Assembly (NCBI GenBank): GCA_016207585.1
Contig: JACQPI010000036.1
Location: forward strand, 1 to 10,866
Origin: Elusimicrobiota bacterium
GTDB taxonomy: Bacteria; Elusimicrobiota; Elusimicrobia; UBA1565; JACRDR01
DNA: 10,866 nucleotides
Direction: 5' to 3'
Numbering within the stretch: the first letter of the stretch is position 1; each line of letters starts with the position of its first letter. A program made the position numbers and the translations under genes. The notes under the pieces were generated by a model. It had not been told where the DNA came from. It did not search any database and saw only the letters and a program-made list of their open reading frames with translations. This document shows, in pieces, positions 1-6,388 of this stretch.

Positions 1-587
1 AAACATATCTCCTGACTCTCCGGCTTGTCGGCCGTCGGCAGGGACAACTCCTGCGCGATCCGGCGCACCTCGGGTTTCTGAAGCCCTCCCACCGGAAAGA
101 GGACATTATTCAACTCCCTTCGCGTCAGACTGTATAAAAAATAACTCTGGTCCTTCCCGCGATCCAGCGCGCGGTACAGCCGCCCTCCCTCCGCCCTGGC
201 GTAATGGCCCGTGGCCAAGTACTCGGCTTTCCACGCGCGCGCGAGGCCCAGGAGATAGCCGAATTTGACGTTGCGGTTGCACTCCACGCACGGGTTGGGG
301 GTGCGGCTGCGCATGTATTCCCGGATGAAGGGACCGATGACCTCATGCTCGAAGAGTTCCTGGATGTCGAGCACGTAATGAGAAATTCCGAGGAGTTCGC
401 AGACCCTTTTGGCGTCCTCGACGTCGCGAGGCGAGCCGCAGCAGCCGAACCCGGTTTCCAGCTTGGGCAACAGGCGCAACGTGACGCCGACCGCCTCGTA
501 GCCGGCGCGCGCCACGAGCGCCGCGGCCACCGAGCTGTCCACCCCGCCGCTCATCGCCACGACCACCCGGACCCTCGGCTGCGTCAT
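1..587 (-). CDS. mnmA: tRNA-specific 2-thiouridylase MnmA, N-terminal 195 residues (runs off left edge)
   Basis: MnmA adenylates U34 of the Lys, Glu and Gln tRNAs and replaces its 2-oxygen with sulfur, in the cytoplasm. Seen here: an N-terminal PP-loop ATP-pyrophosphatase motif SGGVDSS at residues 13-19; the NPCVECN motif at 98-104, whose second Cys (C103) matches E. coli nucleophile C102; an ATGHYAR motif near 125-131; a KDQSYFLY motif near 145-152; and the second catalytic Cys in SQEIC at residue 195 (E. coli C199), right at the window edge. About half of a roughly 360-residue family protein is visible. The start is the ATG at 587, which overlaps the desulfurase stop as ATGA (587-584). There is no clear Shine-Dalgarno (SD) sequence, so translation is probably coupled. 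The upstream neighbour supplies sulfur for the same reaction. Identity is very secure. Confidence 0.97.
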   Translation of the reverse strand, partial: MTQPRVRVVVAMSGGVDSSVAAALVARAGYEAVGVTLRLLPKLETGFGCCGSPRDVEDAKRVCELLGISHYVLDIQELFEHEVIGPFIREYMRSRTPNPCVECNRNVKFGYLLGLARAWKAEYLATGHYARAEGGRLYRALDRGKDQSYFLYSLTRRELNNVLFPVGGLQKPEVRRIAQELSLPTADKPESQEIC

Positions 588-1762
588 AAAACTGAAGAAG
601 GAAGGCGCTGCGCCTGCCGGATTTTCTCGACGGCATGCGGCAGGGCTCCCAAGAACCGGTCGACGTCCGAATCGCGGGATCCCCAGCCCAAGGAAACGCG
701 GATGCCGCCCCGGGCCCAAACGGGGTCCAAACCCGTCGCGCGCAGGACATGGGAGGGCTCCGAGACCCCGGTGGAGCAGGCCGGGCCGCTCGAAACGCAT
801 ATCCCCTCAAGGTCCAGTGCGACGACCAGCGCCGCCCCGTCGATTCCCCGGAAGCTGACATGGCAGGTGGACGGAAGCCTTTCGGTAGGGTGGCCGTTCA
901 CTCTCGCTTCGGCGATGCGCAGGCAGCCCTCCTCGATGCGCCGGCGCAGCCTCAGCAGCTCGGCCCCGTGGGAAACCTCCTCCAGCGCCAGCCGGCACGC
1001 CCTGCCCAAGCCCACGATGCCCGCCACGTTTTCGGTGCCTCCCCGACGGTTCTTTTCCTGATGCCCCGTGATCACGGGCGACAGCCGCACGCCGCGCCGG
1101 ATAAAAAGCGCGCCGACCCCCTTGGGCGCGTTGATCTTGTGACCCGACAAGGACAGCAGGTCTACCCCCAGCGATTGGACGTCCACCGGAACCTTCCCGA
1201 CCGATTGAACGGCGTCGGTGTGGAACCCTATGTCGCGTTCGCGGCAAATTTGAGAGAACTCCCGTATCGGTTCCAGAGTGCCGATCTCATTGTTGGCGTG
1301 CATGATGGAGACGATCGCCGTGGAAGGCCGCAAGGCCCGACATAGCGCCTGCGCCTCCACCCGGCCATACTCGTCCACCGGAACCGTCGTCGCCTCGAAA
1401 CCGTCCGCCTCCAGTCCCCGCACCGCCAGGCGGACCGCATCGTGCTCGATGGCGGAACAGACCACGTGGTTCTTTTTGCCCCGGCTGGCCCGAAGCGCCT
1501 GCCGAGCCGCCCCGACGACCGCCAGGACGTCCGATTCCGAGCCGCAGGAAGTGAATACGATTTCGTCCGGGCCGGAAGCGTTGAGCAACCGGGCCACGTG
1601 GGCTCGGGCCGCCTCCACCGCCGCGCGGGTTCTCTGCCCGAGGGCGTAGGCGCTGTTGGGGTTGGCGAAATCGTCCTTCAAGAAGGGGAGCATCGCCTCG
1701 AGCACCTCGGGCCGGACCGGGCTGGTCGCGTTATGGTCTAGATAGACGACGTCGGGGGTCAT
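584..1762 (-). CDS. NifS/IscS-type cysteine desulfurase
   Basis: PLP-dependent enzyme that takes sulfur from L-cysteine as an enzyme persulfide and passes it on, here most likely to MnmA. The 392-residue length is typical. Seen: YLDHNATSP near residues 7-15; the PLP-stacking His in SAIEHDAV (H107); HANNEIGT (155-162); HTDAVQ with D183 and Q186; the Schiff-base Lys in SGHKINAPKG (K209); RRGGTEN (239-245); and the persulfide Cys in SSGPACSTG (C329). The loop around C329 is followed by EPSHVLRA, as in IscS/NifS rather than SufS. Its ATG overlaps the stop of the lipoprotein gene as ATGA (1762-1759), and its own stop overlaps mnmA as ATGA. I cannot separate a general IscS from a desulfurase dedicated to tRNA thiolation; the pairing with mnmA favours the latter. 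No iscU, iscR or nifU is adjacent. Confidence 0.95.
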   Translation of the reverse strand: MTPDVVYLDHNATSPVRPEVLEAMLPFLKDDFANPNSAYALGQRTRAAVEAARAHVARLLNASGPDEIVFTSCGSESDVLAVVGAARQALRASRGKKNHVVCSAIEHDAVRLAVRGLEADGFEATTVPVDEYGRVEAQALCRALRPSTAIVSIMHANNEIGTLEPIREFSQICRERDIGFHTDAVQSVGKVPVDVQSLGVDLLSLSGHKINAPKGVGALFIRRGVRLSPVITGHQEKNRRGGTENVAGIVGLGRACRLALEEVSHGAELLRLRRRIEEGCLRIAEARVNGHPTERLPSTCHVSFRGIDGAALVVALDLEGICVSSGPACSTGVSEPSHVLRATGLDPVWARGGIRVSLGWGSRDSDVDRFLGALPHAVEKIRQAQRLPSSVL

Positions 1763-2463
1763 GGGCCGAAATTCAGGTTCCGGAAAAATTCGTCGTCCTT
1801 TCCCTTTTCGGGCGGGGCCTCTTTTTTCGCCTCCGGGAGCGTGGGCTTTGCCTCGGGAGCCTGGGTTTTGGCCGGTAGGTCGCCGCGGACGGCCCGGACG
1901 ATGGCCTTGCGGATACCCTCCGCGAAGACGAGCAGCCCGCGCCGCTCGTCGAAAATCATGCGGAATGGGGATTCCTTGATCTGAGGCTCGTACGCCTTGC
2001 CCAAATTGACCTTTTCCTGCTCCCAGCCGGGGTTGTAAACCAGCTTGCCGCGGACGTCGACCTTCCGGTCCAAGACAGGCAGTGAAAAACGTATCCGATA
2101 TACGCCGTTGGAATCGGTGACTCCGGCGTCGAAAGCCGAGCTCTGGAAGGCCTTCGCCCCCTCGCGCGCCTCTCCTTCGGCGACGGCGCGCACCACGACC
2201 CCCTGGATGGGGTTGTCGTCGTAATCCGTCACGATGCCGTGGATATAGCCCTCCAGGAACATCGCCTTCTGGGGCATGGAGACGAACAGCATCTCCTTGG
2301 AACCGGTCAGGCGGTCGGTGATATTGACGTCCATGACGCGTCCTTCCGCGTAATCGACGAGCACCACCTTGCGCCGGCCCTTGCCGATCTGGAATTGGCC
2401 GCAGCCCGACGCCCCCAGGACGGCGAGGAAAAACCCGAACGCGACGATAAGCCGTGGGCGCAT
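1759..2463 (-). CDS. Lipoprotein with carboxypeptidase-regulatory-like domain, in the motor operon
   Basis: A 234-residue exported protein of unknown specific role. Residues 1-21 form a lipoprotein signal: MRPR, then a hydrophobic run, then the lipobox-like LGASGC with Cys21 as the lipidated residue. Residues 72-127 (GYIHGIVTDYDDNPIQGVVVRA ... TDSNGVYRI, shown in parts) match the carboxypeptidase regulatory-like/transthyretin-type beta-sandwich pattern of G-x-V-x-D followed by T-D-x-x-G-x-Y. Residues 196-222 are rich in Pro, Lys, Glu and Ala, like a flexible spacer. The frame stays open upstream to 2709, but that part lies over motB and codes no plausible protein. I chose the ATG at 2463 because it places the signal peptide at the N-terminus and sits 13 bases after the motB stop. 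There is no SD, only an A-rich run. Its place between motB and the desulfurase suggests an envelope partner of the motor, but that is inference. Confidence 0.85.
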   Translation of the reverse strand: MRPRLIVAFGFFLAVLGASGCGQFQIGKGRRKVVLVDYAEGRVMDVNITDRLTGSKEMLFVSMPQKAMFLEGYIHGIVTDYDDNPIQGVVVRAVAEGEAREGAKAFQSSAFDAGVTDSNGVYRIRFSLPVLDRKVDVRGKLVYNPGWEQEKVNLGKAYEPQIKESPFRMIFDERRGLLVFAEGIRKAIVRAVRGDLPAKTQAPEAKPTLPEAKKEAPPEKGKDDEFFRNLNFGP

Positions 2464-2476
2464 TTTTTTGATTGAA

Positions 2477-3208
2477 TCATTTTGGCCTGATTCGAGACAA
2501 TACCCTCTCGAACCAAGCCTTCCGAGGCGGCGGGGCGGCATTCTCAGGAGACGCAGCGGAGGAGGGAGGGCCGGTCTTGGGAGCGTTTGAAGCGGCGTTC
2601 TTGATGAAAAATACCACGCGACGGTTTTGAGCGCGATGCTCCGGGCTATCGTTGGCGGCGATGGGCCGGAACTCTCCGTATCCCACGGCGGCCATCCTCT
2701 GCGGGGCAAAGCGTTTTTCCCGGACCAGATGCACCACCACGTTGGTCGCCCGGGACGTGGACAGCTCCCAGTTGTTCTGGTAAAGATCGTTCCGGATCGG
2801 GATGTCGTCGGTATGGCCCTCGACGATGATATCGTGCTGGTCGATGAGCTTTTCCAGGGTCGGCGCCAGGCGGCCCATCAAAGTCTCCATATCCGGAGTC
2901 AGTTCGGCAGAACCGCTCTCGAAAAACACGTTTTGTCCCTGCTCCTGCAGGGTGATCTTGAGACCCTCCCGGTCCACCTTCACGGACCCGGCGACGTGGC
3001 CTTCCTGGATCATTTCCCGCACCCGGCGCGCGGCGTGCTGCACGTCTTTGTTGAGCGCCGCGGACAGGGCGTACATGATTACGAAAAAGCAGACCAGCTC
3101 GGTCATGAGGTCGGCGTAGTTGACGAGCCAGGGCGGGGCGGCATGTCCGATCGGCGACACCCTCGGGTCCGTCTCGGAGACATATCCCTTTGGCGGCCGA
3201 AGAGGCAT
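2477..3208 (-). CDS. motB: MotB-type stator protein with OmpA-like peptidoglycan-binding domain
   Basis: MotB anchors the MotA5MotB2 ion channel to peptidoglycan and carries the ion-binding Asp. The 243-residue protein has a short cytoplasmic N-terminus, then one membrane helix at about residues 27-50 starting PPWLVNYADLM. Asp33 is at the position of E. coli D32. A linker (50-95) follows, and then an OmpA/MotB domain with the VEGHTDD motif near 139-145, the NNWELSTSRA motif near 155-164 and NRRVVFFI near 205-212. The C-terminal 30 residues are Pro/Ala-rich with a basic end. The ATG at 3208 follows the motA stop by 2 bases, with GGAG inside the end of motA. The channel residue is intact, so a working ion-driven stator is expected. 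Protons are the likely ion, but that is not proven. Confidence 0.95.
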   Translation of the reverse strand: MPLRPPKGYVSETDPRVSPIGHAAPPWLVNYADLMTELVCFFVIMYALSAALNKDVQHAARRVREMIQEGHVAGSVKVDREGLKITLQEQGQNVFFESGSAELTPDMETLMGRLAPTLEKLIDQHDIIVEGHTDDIPIRNDLYQNNWELSTSRATNVVVHLVREKRFAPQRMAAVGYGEFRPIAANDSPEHRAQNRRVVFFIKNAASNAPKTGPPSSAASPENAAPPPRKAWFERVLSRIRPK

Positions 3209-3210
3209 GG

Positions 3211-4008
3211 TTACGCTTTCTCCGCGGCGGGCGTGGTGCTCTTGATGAGCACCCGCTTGGCGGGTTCCAGATAGGCCTTCAGGTTCGCCTCGACCACGCT
3301 GGGCGTGGCGCCGCTTTGAAGGAGAAGAACGCCGCGGATGACGATTTCCTTCACCAAAAGCTCCTCTTCCGAGCGGCGCCGCAGCTTGCCGCCCATCGGC
3401 AAGAACAGAAGGTATCCCGATCCCAGCCCGTAGAATGCCGCCGCCAGCGCAAAGGCCATCCTCCGCGGGACGGCCTCGACGTCCTCGATGGTCGACAGCA
3501 TGAGGATCATGCCCAAAACGGTCCCGATGATGCCGAAGGCCGGCGCGTACGTCCCCATCGCGTTGAATATTTCCTGCCCGATTTTGTGGCGCTCGCGGAT
3601 GAAGCCGATCTCCGTCTCCAGCATGTTGCGGATGAACTCCTGGTCCGCCCCGTCGATCACCAGTTGAACCCCGCGCCTGAGGAAATCGTTCGGGATGGCG
3701 CGCACGTCCGCCTGCAAGGCCAGGAAGCCGTCCCGCTTGGCCTTCTGGGACAACGACACGAAGGTATTGACGATTTCCGAGGTATCCTCCCCGCTCGAGC
3801 GCAGGACCTTGCGCAATATCTGGCCCAGCCCGACCACTTGGCGCAGGGGGTAATTGACGAGCGTCGCGCAGAAAGTGCCGCCCATCACGACCAGGATCGC
3901 CTCCATATTGGCGAATGGCCTGAAACCCGCGATGCCTTCGGCGGCCCAGATCGAAGTGACGATTAGGCCCAAGAAAGCGATGATTCCCATGATGGTTGCG
4001 ATGTCCAT
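3211..4008 (-). CDS. motA: MotA-type stator protein with altered rotor-contact residues
   Basis: MotA forms the pentameric channel wall of the stator and pushes on FliG. The 265-residue product has membrane helices at about 4-22, 35-53, 152-173 and 184-204. The family prolines are kept in YAPAFGIIGTVLG (P156, E. coli P173) and in LLFLPMGG (P204). The cytoplasmic loop at 85-120 contains AKRDGFLALQADV, where most MotAs read A-R-x-x-G-x-x-x-LE. By hand alignment E. coli R90 becomes K91 and E98 becomes Q99. The C-terminal motif VVEANLKAYL is typical. The start is the ATG at 4008, overlapping the flbD stop as TAATG, with a strong SD at 4017-4024. This is the best SD in the operon, which suggests high stator output relative to its neighbours. 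Confidence 0.95.
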   Translation of the reverse strand: MDIATIMGIIAFLGLIVTSIWAAEGIAGFRPFANMEAILVVMGGTFCATLVNYPLRQVVGLGQILRKVLRSSGEDTSEIVNTFVSLSQKAKRDGFLALQADVRAIPNDFLRRGVQLVIDGADQEFIRNMLETEIGFIRERHKIGQEIFNAMGTYAPAFGIIGTVLGMILMLSTIEDVEAVPRRMAFALAAAFYGLGSGYLLFLPMGGKLRRRSEEELLVKEIVIRGVLLLQSGATPSVVEANLKAYLEPAKRVLIKSTTPAAEKA

Positions 4009-4238
4009 TACGGGTTCCTCCTTTCGAATCCTTGAATGGGATTGACCGCGGAGCGCTCCGCGTTCACTCGACGCCGATACTCTACCACCTTTGCGACCAC
4101 CTCTTCCACCGTCTCCCGCACCACGTAGCGGTTGCCGGTCGCCAGGGAGACGACGGTGTCCGGGGTCTTTTCGACGGTCTCGATCAACTCGGCGTTGAGC
4201 GTCAGCGGGGTCCCGTTAAGGCGGGTCACGGAGATCAT
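4008..4238 (-). CDS. flbD: FlbD family protein
   Basis: A 76-residue small cytoplasmic protein of the FlbD family, usually found just before motA-motB in flagellar operons of spirochetes and clostridia. Its biochemical function is not established. Seen: MISVTRLNGTPLTLNAELIE at the start, which is the family's I-x-(V/L)-T-R-L-N-G signature; then TPDT near 25-28 and TGNRYVV near 34-40; then a helical tail. It starts with the ATG at 4238, overlapping the stop of the coiled-coil gene as ATGA (4238-4235). No SD precedes it, so coupling is likely. Its presence marks the block as flagellum-derived even though flgE, the usual upstream neighbour, is replaced by a coiled-coil gene. The name follows the small FlbD family, not the Caulobacter regulator that shares the symbol. 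Confidence 0.9.
   Translation of the reverse strand: MISVTRLNGTPLTLNAELIETVEKTPDTVVSLATGNRYVVRETVEEVVAKVVEYRRRVNAERSAVNPIQGFERRNP
4017..4024 (-). promoter_or_regulatory. Strong Shine-Dalgarno for motA
   Basis: The minus strand reads AAAGGAGG, 8 bases before the motA ATG at 4008, and lies inside the end of flbD. It supports that start and allows motA to be initiated independently of flbD. Confidence 0.8.
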
Positions 4239-6367
4239 GGAGTCTTGGGCTTGCTCTTCGGGGCGCCGAAGACGCGCTCCACGAAGCCTTTCGGGGCGGT
4301 CGCCGCCGCCAACTCCCTTTCCAAGGTTTGGATGCGGGCCTCCTGTTTGCGGCGATACTGCTCTATCTGGCGCTGCCAGGCCTCGCTGCCGGAACGCACC
4401 TCGTCTTGCAGGTTGAGCACCTGCTTGTGCAGGGCGTCTCTTTCCTGCTCCAATTCGCCGCGGGACTTTTCCACGGCGGCGAACCGGTCCGCCAGGGCCC
4501 GCCCCTCCTCGCGAGTTTTTTTCACGTCCTCCCGGGTCTCGGCCAGCCTCTCCTCCAATTTTTGCTTTTCCTCCGTCAGACCCTGCTCCTTGAGCTGGGC
4601 CTGCGCCAGAGCGTCCTTCAAGCGCTCGAGTTCCGCGCTGAATCGCTCGATCGCCTGGAACTGCTGCCGGCGGTCTTCGAGCACGGCCTCCTTTTGTTGC
4701 AGGAGCTGCGCGCGCTCCGCCTCTTCCTGAGCGAGCCGGCCGCGCAGTTCCTCCAGAGCGCCCGGGAACTCATCGGCGTGTTTCTCGACCGATTCGAGCT
4801 GGGATCGAAGCCGGGCGACCTCTTTCTGGAGAAGTTGAACCTGTTCGGCCGCCTGGCCCTGCAGTTCGGAACGGATGCGGCCCTCCCTCCCGCGAAGCTC
4901 CGCTTCCATGGCCTGGCGGGCCGCCAGGATTTCGCGCTGCAGCCGGGCCTCCATTTCCGCCTGGAGGCGGGCGGTCCTCTGCTGGAGCTCGGCCTGGGAG
5001 GCCATGCTCGTCTTGGCCTTTTCCGCCTCGACGGTGCGCAGCCACTCGCGCTCGCTCATCTCGAGGCGTTGGTGCCATTCGCGCTCCTGCCCCTCGAGCT
5101 TCTGCTCCCAACCCCGATCCCGCTCCTGGAGCTGCTGCCGCCAATCGGCCATTTCCGGAGGGATTTTCGCGGCCCATTCCTTCTCGACCTCGCGACGAAT
5201 CTCCTGCTCGCGCTCCTGCCAGCGACGCTGCAGCACGGAGAACTCGGTCTTGGCGCGCTCTTGGGCGCGCTCCAAGTCCTGCTTGAGCCGCGCGGCCGCA
5301 TCGGCCTGCGCGCGGAGCCCCGCCATCTGGCGCTCCATCGCCGCGGCGACCGCCTTGAGCTTCTGCAGGGCCGCCTGGGACATGTTGGCCTCGGCCTTGT
5401 AACGCTTGATCTCCAGATCCGCCTCATGCCTGGTTTTCTCAACCGCCGCCTCCAGATCGCGATGAAGCCGTTCGTTCTCGGCTCCGAGCCGATCCTCCCG
5501 TTCCTTGGCCTGCAATCTCGCGGATTGGAGCTCGCGCTCCATGCGATCCTGCAGGAACCGGGTCTCCTGGTGGGCCGTCGTGAGCTCCGCCTTGAGCTGG
5601 AAGTAATCCCGTTCACGATCTTCCAGGCTCTTCAACTTCGCCTGGGCCGTCGTCGCCTCCTGACTCAGCATCAACAGGCGCTCCTCCAGCAACTTCTTGT
5701 CCGCGAGCGCCTTCTGCAATTCCCCCTCCGTCCCCTTGAGCCTTTCGGCCGAGGCCTTTGCCTGGCGAAGCTCCTCTTCCCTGGATAGAACCACCTTCTG
5801 CCAATGAGCCTTCTCCTCCAGCCAGCGCCGCTCCATCTCCTGCACGCGCATCGTGAAATGGGTTTCGATTTCCTTGTCCTGGACTTCCTGGGTGCGCGTC
5901 TGCCCCTGAAGCGTCGTGACCCAGGTTTCCCTCTCCTTGGCCAAACGCTCCTCGAGTTCCCGGACCTTGGCATCCAACTTCAGACGGACCTCCTCCACCT
6001 CGGCATCCCGCCGGTCCCGCCGCAATTTGTCCTGCACCTCCCGGATCGCGCCTTCCACCTTGGAGGCATAGTTCGCCTCCTCCTGGGATCGCAGGCTGGC
6101 CAGGAGGACCTTTTCCCTCTCATCCTGAAGCCGCTTCTCCAACTCCTGAACCTTCTTTTCAAGCTCCGGAGTTTGGTTTGGAACGGCGGCGGCCGGGCTG
6201 GGCCAGCCCGCGCGCAGCAGGGGCGGCATGCCGGTTCCCATGGGAGAGGGCATTCCGGAAGGCAACGGCAAGGGCGCAGCGCCGGGTTTCATGGGCGGCA
6301 GCGGCGGTACGGGAAGTTTTCCCGAATTGGGCGGCAATCCTTCCTTCTTGTTCTTTTCGTCGGCCAT
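4235..6367 (-). CDS. Long coiled-coil protein with Pro-rich N-terminus, unknown function
   Basis: I do not recognise this 710-residue protein as a named family. It has no signal peptide or membrane segment and is probably cytoplasmic. Residues 1-65 are rich in Pro, Gly and Met and look disordered. Residues 66-690 are almost continuous charged helix (Glu, Lys, Arg, Gln, Leu), predicted as long coiled coil. A stretch at 383-442 has Trp at 383, 398, 409, 420, 431 and 442, giving a strict 11-residue spacing over the last five. The tail at 691-710 (APKGFVERVFGAPKSKPKTP) is non-coiled and basic, and could be a docking peptide. The start is the ATG at 6367, with GAGAGG 7 bases upstream, 21 bases after the fliFG stop. 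Its place between the rotor fusion and flbD-motA-motB makes a scaffold or linker role attractive, but that is only inference. Similarity to SMC/myosin-like proteins in searches would be compositional. Confidence 0.85.
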   Translation of the reverse strand: MADEKNKKEGLPPNSGKLPVPPLPPMKPGAAPLPLPSGMPSPMGTGMPPLLRAGWPSPAAAVPNQTPELEKKVQELEKRLQDEREKVLLASLRSQEEANYASKVEGAIREVQDKLRRDRRDAEVEEVRLKLDAKVRELEERLAKERETWVTTLQGQTRTQEVQDKEIETHFTMRVQEMERRWLEEKAHWQKVVLSREEELRQAKASAERLKGTEGELQKALADKKLLEERLLMLSQEATTAQAKLKSLEDRERDYFQLKAELTTAHQETRFLQDRMERELQSARLQAKEREDRLGAENERLHRDLEAAVEKTRHEADLEIKRYKAEANMSQAALQKLKAVAAAMERQMAGLRAQADAAARLKQDLERAQERAKTEFSVLQRRWQEREQEIRREVEKEWAAKIPPEMADWRQQLQERDRGWEQKLEGQEREWHQRLEMSEREWLRTVEAEKAKTSMASQAELQQRTARLQAEMEARLQREILAARQAMEAELRGREGRIRSELQGQAAEQVQLLQKEVARLRSQLESVEKHADEFPGALEELRGRLAQEEAERAQLLQQKEAVLEDRRQQFQAIERFSAELERLKDALAQAQLKEQGLTEEKQKLEERLAETREDVKKTREEGRALADRFAAVEKSRGELEQERDALHKQVLNLQDEVRSGSEAWQRQIEQYRRKQEARIQTLERELAAATAPKGFVERVFGAPKSKPKTP

Positions 6368-6388
6368 TGGAATACCTCTCGTTGATCT

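Noticed and set aside
204..1061. 285-codon plus-strand frame over mnmA and the desulfurase
   Set aside because: It crosses two secure minus-strand genes and has no recognisable domain.
2464..2709. Upstream extension of the lipoprotein gene to 2709
   Set aside because: It would overlap motB by more than 200 bases and would bury the lipoprotein signal peptide internally. The ATG at 2463 fits.
4328..5788. 486-codon open frame on the plus strand
   Set aside because: It is antisense to the coiled-coil gene. Its Leu-rich pattern is the reverse reading of Glu/Lys/Gln codons.
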